64,000 nucleotides of DNA from Datnioides undecimradiatus (taxonomy: Eukaryota > Chordata > Actinopteri > Lobotiformes > Datnioididae): the NCBI GenBank assembly GCA_008933995.1, contig WARS01000137.1, positions 132,501-196,500 of the forward strand, read 5' to 3'. The notes under the pieces were generated by a model, which searched no databases, was not told where the DNA came from, and saw only the letters and a list, made by a program, of their open reading frames with translations. Below are positions 1-11,950 of this stretch, one piece after another. The number at the start of each line of letters is the position of its first letter. The stretch's first letter is position 1. The position numbers and the translations under genes are program-made.

Positions 1-216
1 CGCCGTTTGGGCTCGTTGAGCTTCAGAAAATGGCCACCGTGACCTCGGCGACTGGTGATTGAGGCCGCCGCCCTCCCACCAAATAAACCGCTCCGTGAAT
101 ACACAGCAGGTTATCGACCAATGAGCTGCAGCGCTCCTCCAAACAGCTGATCCGTAAACAACAGACTCTAAAGCTCTGTTTCGTTTTCCCCAGAGTGAAG
201 TCGTTTCTCACGTCAC

Positions 217-879
217 ATGGTTCTGTTCACTTCCTACTTCCTTCTCTTCCCTCCTTTCCTGTTCCCTTCCTGTGCTTCTCTGTCACGTCCTGATTCTTCA
301 TCGTTCATTTCAAACCTTCTTCTCTTTGCTTCCTTGTATCTTTCTATCTTCCTTCCTAGTTTTTATTCCTTCTTGTTTTTTCTCTCTTTCCTTGCGTCCT
401 TCCTTCTTTCCTTTTCCTTTTTTCTTTTGTCATACATTTCTTCCTTCCTTTGTCCTTTCCTTCCTTCCTTTCTAGTTTTTTATTCTTTCCTCGCGTCTTC
501 CTCTTTTCTTCCTCCAATGCTTCCTTTTTCCTGATTTCTTCTGTTTTATTCTTCTTTGAAATCCGACATCAGGAAACTGTCACATCCACAGAGTCTCTCC
601 CCCTCTGTGTCTCTGTCTCTCTGTCTGTCTCTGTCTCTGTCTCTGTCTGTCTCTCTCTCTCCATCTCTCTCTCTCCCTCTCTCTGTCTGTCTGTCTCTGT
701 CTCTCTCTCTCTCTCTGTCTCTCTCGCTGTCTCCCTCTCTCTCTGTCTGTCTCTCTCTCTCTCTCTCTCCCTCTCTCTCTGTCTCTCTCTCTCCCTCTCT
801 CTCTGTCTCTCTCCCTCTCTCTCTCTGTCTCTCTCGCTGTCTCCCTCTCTCTCTGTCTGTCTCCCTCTCCCTCTCTCTG

Positions 880-921
<42 letters not shown>

Positions 922-993
922 CCTCTCTCTCTGTCTCTCCCTCTCTCTCTGTCTCTCTCGCTGTCTCCCTCTCTCTCTGTCTCTCTCCCTGTG
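217..993 (+). repeat. Pyrimidine-rich tract: degenerate (CCTTT)n followed by (CTCT/GTCT)n
   Basis: From 217 to 540 the plus strand is nearly all C and T in CTTCCTTT-like blocks. From about 590 to 993 it is a TC microsatellite interrupted by TG and CC steps. Long open frames here (serine/leucine-rich on one strand, Arg/Glu-rich on the other) are products of the repeat, not genes. It lies in a tmeff1 intron. Confidence 0.9.
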
Positions 994-3300
994 CCGTTGG
1001 TTAAGCGTTGTAGACGGAGATCATTACTCCACATTAACTTGCTGATGCAGTGAAATGCAGGATTGATGTTGTTTCAGCTTCGTCTGTGCGAGTGCGACCG
1101 TTTCATCTCGGCCATAAATCAGCCTCATTATCGGGAGCGTGTCAGACAAATGAACGCGTCTAATCACCAATGTTTTCAATTAACCCACAAACCGGGCGCG
1201 CGGCGTGTTTCCAGGCGGGCCGAGCTTCGCCGCACACGTCCTGTTTTAATCCGACGCCTCAGGTCCTCAGGTCTGTGGCGTGACCTCAGCCTGGAAATTG
1301 TCCTCAGATCCTCTTCAGAGTCACTGACAACAGAAATGCTGCATGTGTCAAACATATGGCCCGTGGGCCAGGAGCAGCCCGCCAAGGGCTCCAGTCCGGC
1401 CCGATCGATGAGTATGCAAAGTGCAAAATAATCTGTTTCCTGACTCGTCCTAATAATAAATAATAAATAATTAAAATATGCAGAATTTTAAACGTGTGCA
1501 AAATCACTAACAACAGACAATCGACTGCTGCAATGGACAGTGACACGCCAACATGGCCGCCCTGCCGGCGCTGCATCCTGCAGGACAGGAAGTCCAGACT
1601 GAGCTGTTGTTCCCACAGACTGGAAACAGCAGTGATGCTCCTGGTTAATCAGCTGTTTACACGCCAACGTCTACCCGGGACTGCTGCAGAGTCATGTGAC
1701 GTGGGTTTGAATCCTGATTGGACACATTCACCCAGGTGTTAGCGGCTGTTAGCGGGTTCATGTGTGTGTCTGTGTCTTCAGAGCAGGGCACCCTCTGCTG
1801 GAGACAGTACAGACTCACCATCCTGTCAAACAGGTGAAAAAAAGCATCACTTCCTGTTTTTTCAGAGGTAAACAGGAAGCTGGTGTGTTTGGACCTTTCA
1901 CCTTTTAGTGCTCAACTAATTAATGGTGATTAACATGCTCATCACAGGTTATCACACCCCGGTTTACTGCTCCCGCTGGAGTTTCCTACATTTTCCTACA
2001 CTTTTACAGATAAAAACACATTTTTCTGTTATAAGCTTTCTAACATTAAACGTTTTGTGCACGAAAACCTTTTTCCACAGCGAAACTATGATTAAAGTGA
2101 GGATGAAGACGATCAGGCTGCAGACACATTTCCAGCTTCGACACTCCGTCCTGCTCGTTCTGCCTGTTTGTTCGTGTAGATGGTGGAAAGTCTGGAGCTG
2201 CGCTGGGACACGATGAAAAAGCAGTTTTCAGATCTTTTCCTCCTCGTCTCGTTCTTAATATCTGCAGCAGCTTCAAACGAGGACGATGAATCAAACTGAG
2301 ATCAGTCACGTTCGTCTCCTCTGATCTGCCGGCGAATGGCTCTTCAGGTGTGGGTGGGTGCAGCGTGGTCAGATACAAACCTCATTTGCAGTCTCAGTTT
2401 GCGGTCTGGTGTCTCCGTGCCAGCGCTCGGAGCTCCTCCAGCCTCCCGACATCCTCCGAGCATCTTCTGACATCTGATTTATGTTGATGGACTCACCTTG
2501 AATCACTGTGTGTCGTCTTATTGGAGTCGCGCTCCGAGCTCCGGCTCCGCGGGTGTTGGCAGGAGCTGCTAACCCCGCACGATTTATGGATTTCTTGTCA
2601 GTGGTTATGGCTTTGAGGTGGCTGGCGACCAAGCGTCTGATTGGCTCAGGGAGGTGGCGGGTGAGTGGTTGGGTGGGGGTGGGTGCATGTGGGTGTCTAG
2701 CACCCTGAGGTGAGGAGCACCTGCCCTCTCTCCTGATCTGCTGTCTCCTCGAGGCGTCGGGCCAACGCTCACACCAGAGGCCAAGTTCAAAGGATTCGAT
2801 CTGAAATCAAACAGAACCGTGTTTTTCCTGCTTGTGGAGCTGAAACGGCGCCGATCGCTCTGACGTTCAGTCTCCGACGCTCAGTTCGTTCCAGTTTCAT
2901 GAGCCATGACTGACACTAAAGGAGGCTTCACATAAAATAACCAGAAAACCTGCAACAACCAGATCGCACTGGGCCTTCAAAGCTCGGCTGGACCACCCGG
3001 GCTACATGCTAAGCTAGCCTGCTAATAAAACATGCCATTCTTCCTCTTGCTAGCCGTGCTAATGCTAACATAGGCTTGTATTAGCGTTGGACAGATGTCA
3101 TGTCTCAGGTTTCCTGTTTGATGCTCACCTGTCGTTGAACGCTCGTCTGCAGCGGCCATGAAGTGGCTCTGATTGGCTGCACAGGATTAAACCAGGTCGG
3201 AGCTGAATCCAGGATCGTGGCCGAGATCGTCTGCGTCCAGGGTTTAATGTTTTCTCACGTTAACGGTCGAGCAGTCAGTGTTTCCCTCGCCGTGATGCAG
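994..3300. other. tmeff1 intron, no gene seen
   Basis: I see no splice-consistent exon. The only notable item is a possible dispersed repeat at 1346-1410, listed separately. The rest is unremarkable non-coding sequence. Confidence 0.6.
1346..1410 (+). repeat. Possible dispersed repeat fragment, related to 63689-63750
   Basis: The stretch starts GTCAAACATATGGCCCGTGG. A similar stretch near the right end of the window starts GTCAAACATATGGCCCATGG, and both continue with comparable GGCC-rich sequence. Similar text is common in vertebrate DNA-transposon remnants, but I cannot name the family. Confidence 0.45.
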
Positions 3301-3392
3301 AGAGAGGGAAGGAGGCATGGGGGGGAGACAAAGACAGAGAGAGAGAGAGATTTGTCAATATTTGCCCGGGAATGATGAAGCGTTAAAAATGG

Positions 3393-3418
3393 ATGAGTGT
3401 GTGTGTGTGTGTGTGTCT

Positions 3419-3455
<37 letters not shown>

Positions 3456-3520
3456 TCAGTGTGTGTGTGTGTGTGTGTGTGTGTGTCTCAGTGTGTGTGT
3501 GTCTCAGTGTGTGTGTGTGC
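3393..3520 (+). repeat. Interrupted (GT)n microsatellite
   Basis: GT runs are interrupted by CTCAGT at regular intervals. A short purine (GA)n tract precedes it at 3335-3350. Confidence 0.9.
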
Positions 3521-3784
3521 TCTGTTTAACATTCCCAGCAGCTCCTCCTCCTGCAGACAGCATAAAGACATGAGGACAGAATAAAATAACCACAACACCG
3601 AACTGAACCCGCCGTCTGTTTGTTTCTGTTTGTCGTCACCCATCGCCGTCTCACACACACACCACACACACACACACTCGGAGGCTCAGATTGACTGTTC
3701 ACCAACTCGACTCTGACAAATAGAGCGAGACTCAGACGCCGAGTAAACATCCTCCACTTCCTTTAGTCTGTCCTGAAGAGTGTC

Positions 3785-3786
<2 letters not shown>

Positions 3787-3833
<47 letters not shown>
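3787..3833 (+). repeat. (CA)n microsatellite
   Basis: About 23 uninterrupted CA units, 100 bp upstream of the first tmeff1 exon in the window. A shorter CA run lies at 3652-3677. Confidence 0.95.
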
Positions 3834-3836
<3 letters not shown>

Positions 3837-3933
3837 TGTTCTCTTTGTAGTGTGTACTCATTTGCAGTAACTGTAACTGTAACTGTAAGTACGCGGCTGC
3901 ATGTGACTGACTGTGCGTCTGTTTCCTGTGCAG

Positions 3934-6665
3934 CTGATAAAGAGAAACTGGGGAAGAAGGACGACAGCAGCCCGTTCAAAGTCAACGTCCTGGGTAAGTT
4001 TCAGTCGCCGTCAGGACACGTGATTCAGAAAACAGCACCTGAGCGACTCTTTCCACAAAGCTCCCATCAAAATCAGCGTGAACGTCCAAACGCATCGTCC
4101 TCACGGCGGTTGCAGAGTCGTCACAGATAAAGATTAATGCTTCCTCTGCCCAGAAGCTAAACTGCTGGAGTCTGAGCTTCACGCGTCATTTAAACAACGT
4201 TAGCAGCTCCGAGGCTAGGCTACGCTGAAGCTACGGAGACAGGTTGTGTTTACCCAGGGTGCACGGCTCCACTGACGACCACAGCAATGACACTAAAGAC
4301 AAGTCGGTCAAGTGTGTGTTGACGAAACAAGACAGATGCAGCGTTACTTTGTGCAATTCTCAGTCCGGCGACAGTTTAACTACAACCTGTAAAACATCAA
4401 CAGGCTGCAGACGGTCGCGCTGTGGCAGCGATCGATCAGGTGATCAGCTCATCGAACATCAGAAACATGATCTCAGGGTTTAAATCAGAGCGAATCTGCA
4501 GCATCTGCCTGACTTCAGGCTAGCATCAGCATGCTAACATGCTAATAATGAGGAGCTAGCATGTTTATTCTTTCCAGGACTAATCATCGTTGTCTTAGGT
4601 TAGTGTGTTAGCATGCAACATCTGCTGCAGAGGCTGATGGGAGCTGCTCTGCAGGTATGATGCAGCAGAAACCGGTTTAACTTCCTGTGGTCGCAGCCTG
4701 GTAACCTGCGACCGAACCAGCTGAGGAGCAGCAGCCTGATGACAGTGTGTGATACACACGAATGTCCTCATCACGGCTCCGAGTCTCTGCTGACACTGAG
4801 CACGAAGTGTTTCTGCTCTTTAAGCCTCGTTTCTCATCAGTAAACGCGCAGATTAGCGCAGCAGAGCGAGTTGGGCGATCACAGCGGAGATGAAACAGGA
4901 TCCAGAGGTTTTATTATCCGTCGCTCGCTCCGTGCAGCGATCTGTGCTGCGACATGGACTCAGAGTCGCAGACAGTCGGCTTAAACGGCTGCATTGTCAA
5001 CATCACGAGCGGGTGGAGGGACGCAGCAGCACATCCGACGGTGTCGCTGAGAGACAGGAGAGCTGAGGCAGGCTACGTTCACAGCCGCCGCGTTCACATC
5101 CTGTTTCCTCCGCTGCTTCGTCTCCTTTCATCAGGTTTAACTCTGTAAGTGTCCTTTCATCAACCTGCAGCACGTTCACCTCACACAGAGACCCAGAGAC
5201 GTTCGCCTCCTCACAGACGGAGCTGAAACTGTTCAGCCCGCCTGTGGAGGTTCGGTGTTTGAGGCAGCGACAGGTGCAGGTTCTGAGTCGATGCTTCGGC
5301 TCGACGTTCGTCATCACAGGAAATGAAAACGAGCGTTCCTCATGCAGCTCGTGAGTCGGCCTGCACAGATGCTTCAGAGGGTCCGTGCTCTTATTCACCA
5401 GCAACCAGATCGGATTGGGCGTCACCGACCTCACCTGTGTTGGTTGCTGTGGTAACCACTCAGGCGTCAGTCAACAACACTGGGGAACCCGAGGAACTGA
5501 GACGCAGAGGTTTATGCGTCTCTGCTTCTCTGCACGTTTCCACGGCAACGCTGCAACCGTCAAACAACCCCATCAGCCGTCATCACTGACACTAAACGGA
5601 TCCTTCTGCAGTTAGTTTTTGATTTTTATGACTCGACGTGTGACGTTTATTCAGAAATCCAGCAGGGACTCGAATCACGCGTCTGCAGCTCATCACTCAG
5701 GGTCTGGGACTGACTGTTTCCAGGCATTAGCCAAAGCCCGCCTATTTCCATTGGAACGGAAGCGAAAAAGCTCTGATTGCAGCTTTTCACTGTCGTTATG
5801 ATGACAGCTGAGACGTTAATGAAGGGAGCGGAGCGTCTGGAGCAGAGCTGCTGGTTTCCACTCGTCACCTGCTGCTCGGTGATTGGTTCTGTCTCCAGAT
5901 CGTCCGTGGAGCGGGATCAACAGCCCAACACGAGCTCTGACTGTCTCTGCAGGAAACGTGTTTCACGTTTGTCGCATCTGTAAAATCACAACGTCGGTGA
6001 TTCGGCGAGAAAAGTCGCCTCCTTTCTGCCGCCAGTGAAAGACGCTAGGTTAGCGCTACAGTTGCCATGACAACGGCTGAAACATTGAAACTTCAGATTT
6101 GACGCCAGCTGTGAGGCCCATCTTCATATTCTCTGCCACTTGTGAATCAGATTTCCTGCGGCTTCTGTGGTCATGAACATGCCGTGATGCATCAACAGCG
6201 TCGCTGTGCGCGACTGAAGAACGTGCAAACGCTTTATCTGCTCCTGCAGCCGCTCTGCAGTTTTGCACTTTCAGCAATAATTAATGTCAAATATTGATCA
6301 AAATGATGTGTCTCTCAGAAACCACAGGTCTGGACCACGGAGACGGTTTCTATGCCGGGATGCCGATCCCCTGCGCCGACAGCTACGCCGGCTTCTGCGT
6401 CCACGGGAAGTGTGAGATCAAATACAACATGGCCACCTGCAGGTCTGTGACTGCCCCGGGCTGCTAACCTGCTAACCGCTAACCGCTAACTGCTAACTGC
6501 TAACTGTGGCCTCTGTCAGGTTGAGCGTTTCAGTTTGGCTCTTTATCAGCTGCACATGTTTAAACATTAAATCACCAAATTCATAGTTCAGTTGAGTTTT
6601 ACAGCTGAGTGACACTCGTACGGTTCCTAAACGCATCACCTGTGATGTCACAATGTCACAAACTT

Positions 6666-6703
<38 letters not shown>

Positions 6704-9062
6704 AGGTGTGACGCAGGCTACAAAGGCCCTCAGTGTGAGGAGCCTCAGGACTTCAACATCCTGTACGTGGTCCCCAGTGGACAGAAGCTCCACTACGTCC
6801 TCATCGCCGCCATCATCGGCGCCGTGCAGATCGCCATCATCGTCGCCGTGGTGATGTGCATCACAAGGTGAAATTTAAAGACCTTAACAATAACTTTATT
6901 ATCTTATATTTTTTATTTTATATATTTTTCATATATATTTTTACTCAGGCTTTTAATGCATTAATAATATCTAAGATATATGAATGGACAGTTTAATCGA
7001 TCATAACATATAAGTATTTTATGGATTTACAGGTTTTTAAGGGGTTTAAAAAACCCTTAATGTAAAGTGCAGAGTTAACCCTTAATGTCATTCTTCAGTT
7101 AAGGTGTAAGTTCAGGGGTTTCTCTGCTTGTGAAGTTAACTGTTAACTATAATAGGTAATAATAAGAGTTTATAAAGGCTTGGGGTTTTTTTTAAATTTT
7201 GATCAATTTTACTTTAAAGTGTCATCAGAATAATTCATTTACATCGGAGGAAGTGTTAGTTAAGGCTTTTTATAGATTTTATTTTATATTTTAATCGAGT
7301 TTAGGCTTTTTTTTTTTTTTACCAAAAAGTAAAAACGCATAAAAAAAGAGATTATTATTATTATAAATACCGAAGCGCTTTAATCCACAGTGTTACGCAG
7401 TGATGATTAATCCCTAATGTGCAGAATTCAGTGTACTCTGTTCGCACCAGGCGCATCATTAGATCACAGATTAGATGACGGTTCATCGTGCAGACACACA
7501 TTCAGGCGTCTCTGCCGCTTGTATGCTCGCTGTTGTTCGTCTCGGTTGGACAAGCAACGGTTCAAACGAACTGCTGTGAACACGCCGCCTGTGAACGCAG
7601 CCTTGTTGTTCCTCCTGCACACATGAAGCGTAGGTGTGATGTCTGTCAGGACGGAGCTGCCGCTGACGGTCGAGGCTTAAAGCTGTGGAGAATGAAAGCG
7701 GATTTGCCTCGGCCTGGTTTCTTCGCAGGAGGAAGCAGAACACCCGTCTCTGCCTTTGTGTTGAAGCGGTTTTGGCAGCTGTTTGACGGGAAAACAAGCC
7801 TCTGCTTTCATTAACGAGTTATAAATACATCTGTTAATACAACGTGGACACCTGACTCCGCCTGCGCACGACGAGCGGGGCGTCTCCTCCTGCATCGGCA
7901 TCGAAAACAGGAGGCGCTGTGTTGTACGTAGCACCCGAACCACGATCACCTGAACCTAACCAAGCAGCTTTGTTGCTGAACCCGGACCACGTGGCGCCTG
8001 TTTCACTGTGTGTTTATCTCTGTTACCGTGACAACAGAGATCACCTGACCTCATCCCTTCTGAGCGTGCATGTTGGTCCAAAAGAACGTGATGTGGGACT
8101 AACGGGTGCATCGGTCCAGGGGATCTTCAGACTGTTTGGGACTGGGAGCGATGGATCACCGGGATAATGTCCAGAGCCAGTTAGCATAGAAACACAGGAC
8201 TCACCTGGATGAAGCTACGAGAGTGTGTTTTCCCAGTGAACACGCTTTGTCCTTAATGTCTTAGTGGTACGTTGGCATGCAGGCAAGGATGAAGTCAGGT
8301 GATCTTTGTCGTTATGGTAACAATAGCAAACAAAAAGGCTGGTGGCTGATGGTGACGATGAGCACGTTAGTTCAGTTAGTTTAGTTTTAGTTTTGGGACC
8401 AACAGGCGAAGTGGGACCGATGATCGGACTGTTTGGATTTCGGAACAATGAGCCGTCGGAACAACGGGCAGTGGATAAACCTTCAGTCCATGACAGTGCA
8501 GCCACTTTTAGAGATTCAAACTTCGTCTTTGGGAAACCAGGTGTCGTCCGTTAGCTCAGTGTCGTCGGCGGCTCTAATGGTGATGAGTTCATAACAAAAC
8601 ACATTTAATAATGCAGAATTTATCTCAGATCAGCAGAAACCAGAGGTAAGACACTTAAAATGCAGGTTTGAATGATACTTCCTGGTGGTTCGACCAGGAA
8701 TCTGTCATCTCCATTCAAGCGAACGGTGTCTATGAGAAAATAAATAAAGGTTTACCTCCAGAAACGAATTAACGCCTTTAAAATCACGATTACACGTTTT
8801 CTTTTGCCTTTTTGTTCGGCGGAGTTCAAAGACGTTGGTACTTTCAGACAGCATCTGTCTTGTTTTTGAAGGACCGGTATGATTATGTTGATGAAAATTA
8901 GAAACAAACAGTGAGTAAAAAGTCTTAAATTCAAGCGTTTACATTAACAAACCCACCTTCTGTCTGTGTTTCTGCAGGAAATGTCCAAAAAACAACCGGG
9001 GGCGCCGGCAAAAACAGAACCTGGGACACTTTTCCTCGGACACTAACTCCAGGATGGTATAG
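3934..9062 (+). CDS. tmeff1: Tomoregulin-1 (TMEFF1), C-terminal four coding exons; 5' part lies outside the window
   Basis: Coding exons are 3934-3993, 6319-6442, 6706-6867 and 8978-9062 (stop TAG 9060-9062). All junctions are GT-AG and the phases agree, giving 142 residues plus a partial first codon. In order they encode an acidic/basic linker containing LGKKDD; a six-cysteine EGF-like domain (CADSYAGFC, VHGKC, then CRCDAGYKGPQC); a short juxtamembrane stretch; a transmembrane helix (about VLIAAIIGAVQIAIIVAVV); and a basic tail ending in HFSSDTNSRMV. The tail separates TMEFF1 from TMEFF2, which as I recall ends in TRLI. Tomoregulins are single-pass membrane proteins with two follistatin/Kazal modules and one EGF module, and act as modulators of TGF-beta-family (nodal/BMP) signalling. 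The follistatin modules are not visible here, so the signal peptide and earlier exons must be upstream. I cannot tell which teleost duplicate (a or b) this is. Confidence 0.95.
6665..6705 (+). repeat. (GT)n tract directly abutting a tmeff1 splice acceptor
   Basis: About 18 GT dinucleotides run straight into CCCAG at the acceptor of the exon that starts at 6706. A normal polypyrimidine tract is missing, so the TG array occupies its place. Confidence 0.85.
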
Positions 9063-10573
9063 CCGCGTTAGTCTTTGTTCTTTTTGATAGGTTTTTTCTT
9101 ACGGCGTGGGATGTGTGGTGCTCGTTTTGTTTGTCCTCTCCTGGGAAACCACAGCGGTGAGGAGCGATGGTGTTTATGTAAGGGGCCTTATTTTACTCCT
9201 TGTTTTCCGAATTTCCGACGGATTTGACGCGACTTTTCTTTTCTTTTCTTTGCCGCGAAGCCGAGGAGACGATTCGCCCACTGTCCCTTTGCGTCGTTAC
9301 CATGTCTGCTGTCTTAATTACTTTGCTTCGTTAGAGGTTTCATTGAATGCTTTATGGTACCGGGAATGTGCTGATGTTGAACACGCTGATTTCGACGCCC
9401 CTCTCTGTTTTACTTTTTACTAATAATGTGCAGCTGATCACCAAATGCAGTTTGTCTTTGATTTAATGTTTGTAGGAGGTGAGTTGGGGCCAGTGATATA
9501 GAAATGTTTACACTTATTCTTTGGTATGTAAAGACTTCACTGTGTTCAAACGAGCTAATAATTTATTATTACGACTTTTCTTTAAAAGTAGTTTTTACTC
9601 AAAGTTTTTACGTTGATTCTTACTTTTGAGCGTTTGTTTCTAAACTCTAGTTCCTGTATATTCGCATGACTTGTGGAAACTGTGTACCGTGGTGTAGTTT
9701 TAACTTTTTGAAAAAGAAAAGCCGACGGCCTCGTCGCCTCCTCCACCTCGGAGCCGCGGAAGTTGGACAGGTGGGACTGACAGACGGAGGACACTGAGAC
9801 AGGAATGTGTAATGTTCTGCAGAAACCAGTCTTCTGTCGTTACCCCCAAAAACCGCCCCTGCAGTCGCCATCGATGGTGGGAAACATCGAACGCGTTCTT
9901 TTGCGTAGACGAGGAGCAGATGCCTTCGGGTTTTACGCTCAGAGGCGGGAATGTTTTTGCATCTTCGTCCGAAAAATCTCAATTCGGAGGATCGTCAAGG
10001 AAGCACGTCGGCTGCTTTCTGGGAAATTTCAAGGACTTAATGCAAGCAGAGGTCAGCTCTAAATGATATTTTATATGTAACTGGAGAAAGTCTTGGCTGT
10101 AATCAAGGCTTTTCTTTGAATGTGAGAAAATAATTGTCTTTTTTTTGTTGTTGTTTGTTTTTTCCTTGTTTGAGTTTTGCATTTGCTCCTCAGCGAGACA
10201 TTCCAAGCACAGAGGAAGGAAACCCTGAGACGACCCTGCAGACACTTTAAGTAACACGTAAAGAGCCCATCTCCTCCCGGTGTGTTGATGTTGAACTTTA
10301 CATCCAGCGAATGATGTCGTCTTTTCAGTCTCCAGTCCTTGAGTTCACTGCAGCTCAACCTGTTTTTAAGTCAAGTTCAAGCTTTTTGTGCATTTTGCAT
10401 CAAAGTCTCATTGTTTTAAAGAGGTTTTACTTATTTGTGTTGCTCCCGAGTGCATGGGTTCCTCCTCAGCACTCAAGCTGAAGTCTTTTTAACCCCACAT
10501 TCGAACTTATGTTTTACAGCAAACCAACCAATCGATCCAATGTCAGTCAACCAGCAGCATCCACAGCTGTCAT

Positions 10574-10579
10574 AATAAA
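10574..10579 (+). terminator. Candidate polyadenylation signal for tmeff1
   Basis: An AATAAA hexamer lies about 1.5 kb after the tmeff1 stop codon. The intervening sequence (9063-10570) has no supported coding exon and would be 3' UTR. Other AATAAA-like hexamers occur further on (for example near 12570), so the true end is uncertain. Confidence 0.3.
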
Positions 10580-10599
10580 GTAACTTCAGTTCTTTTGTT

Positions 10600-11200
10600 C
10601 CTACACATGATGTTCAGTCTCCGGGACGTTGGAGAGGTCTCTTAATACTCAGTAGGGTTCGGTATCCGGACGCCGACTTGTAGTATTTGCGGCGTGAACC
10701 TCGACGTGTCAGTATTTTCCAGCAGTATTTAAACCTAAAAGACATTTCAGGATCAGAATTGTGGGTTTTATTCACAGTAACACCCAACTCGGGCCTGGAT
10801 GCATCCCTGATGTGACGTGAACACAGATGGGTTGCATTTCTCTCAATCGGGATCTCGTCGGGCAATTAACTATGCATTAACTCTACTGCCATTGACTCCA
10901 CATCACAAGTTATAGAACAATAACAACTAGAACAGAGAGGCGGTGAGAAGTTCGGGGTTGAAGTAGAGTCGGTAAAGAGCCCGTTCACACCAGCATTACA
11001 AGAGTGAGGGTTTGGACCAAAACCAGTTCATTTCAATGGGAATATTGGATGTTCAGGAAGTGGCTGCAGCTTTAGCTTCAATGAGCTTTGACATGCTAAA
11101 TCACTATCCATCAGACCACGCTAACAGAGCTGACCATTACAGTAACAGAGAGTTAGCCTGTTAGCTGTGTAGCACCACCTAGTCTCAAATAACCCTGCTC
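10600..11200. other. Intergenic, nothing recognised
   Basis: No coding exon, structured RNA or clear repeat seen. Confidence 0.5.
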
Positions 11201-11202
11201 TG

Positions 11203-11950
11203 TTGGCTGGAGGTTTACCTGCCCAGGTATCAATCCTCTTAAAGCTACAGTGCAGGACTTTTGTCTCCACCTGTTGGGAGAGTAATTCCACAAACACTGT
11301 TGTTGTGTTTATTTGTGGTGTTGTAGTTTACTCTGCAGCTAGAGTTGCTTCAGCTTTGGTGAACCAATCATTGCAGTTTCATATAAAATGCATCACTGCC
11401 AAAGCCTCCATGGCGGGAATGTCACACCAGACACCAGATTTATAAACTCCACATTTTTGTATGGCTAACTAGCTTGCAATCCTATAGCTGGCTAATGCTA
11501 GCATGCATGCAGATAGCCAACAAATTCACTGTTAGCCCCACAGCCCCTGAATCACCCCTGGTGCCTGGCTGCAGTACAGCTCATAAGCCCCGCCCCCTGC
11601 TGCCTGGCTGCAGTACAGGCCATAAGCCCCGCCCCCTGGCGTCTGGCTGCAGTACAGCTCCTAAGCCCCGCCCCCTGGCGTATGGCTGCAGTACAGCTCC
11701 TAAGCCCCGCCCCCTGGTGTCTGGCTGCACACTACTGCAGCAGATGGTTCCTGTCATTGTAGCTCATTCTTATGCTGATGTTTGTTCAACTGATCATTCC
11801 TCTGATCAGTTTGGTTTTAATCAGTTATTGATGCTGTGAAAAGGGGGCGTGGTGTCCTGATTGACAGCTAAAGTGGGCGGGACCTCGATACCTGCAGCTC
11901 CATTCCCCTGATCACTACTTCACAGACACCAAATGACATCAGCAAACATG
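11203..11950 (+). repeat. Dispersed repeat, related (inverted) to 52890-53100
   Basis: The segment at about 11560-11950 is recognisably the reverse complement of 52890-53100. Shared landmarks in the same order include the TAAGCCCCGCCCCCTGG box, ATCAGTTTGGTTTTAATCAG, GTGAAAAGGGGGCGTGG and TTGACAGCTAAAGTGG. This indicates a transposon-like element of unknown class. The left part (11203-11560) may belong to the same insertion. Confidence 0.6.
11564..11730 (+). repeat. 39-bp tandem repeat, about 4 copies, each with a GC box
   Basis: The unit runs from CCTGGCTGCAGTACAG to AAGCCCCGCCCCC and repeats every 39 bp. Because 39 is a multiple of three, an open frame with a 13-residue period appears, but it has no other gene-like property. 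Each unit holds CCCCGCCCC, an Sp1/KLF-type GC box. Confidence 0.85.

Noticed and set aside
450..1053. Serine/leucine-rich and Arg/Glu-rich open frames on both strands
   Set aside because: They are translations of a (CTCT/GTCT)n microsatellite.
7488..7814. 108-codon frame in the last tmeff1 intron
   Set aside because: No homology recognised, overlapped by similar-sized frames on the other strand, and no consistent splice sites.
11474..11839. 121-codon frame with a 13-residue repeat
   Set aside because: It follows from the 39-bp tandem repeat being divisible by three; no start context, splice sites or homologue recognised.
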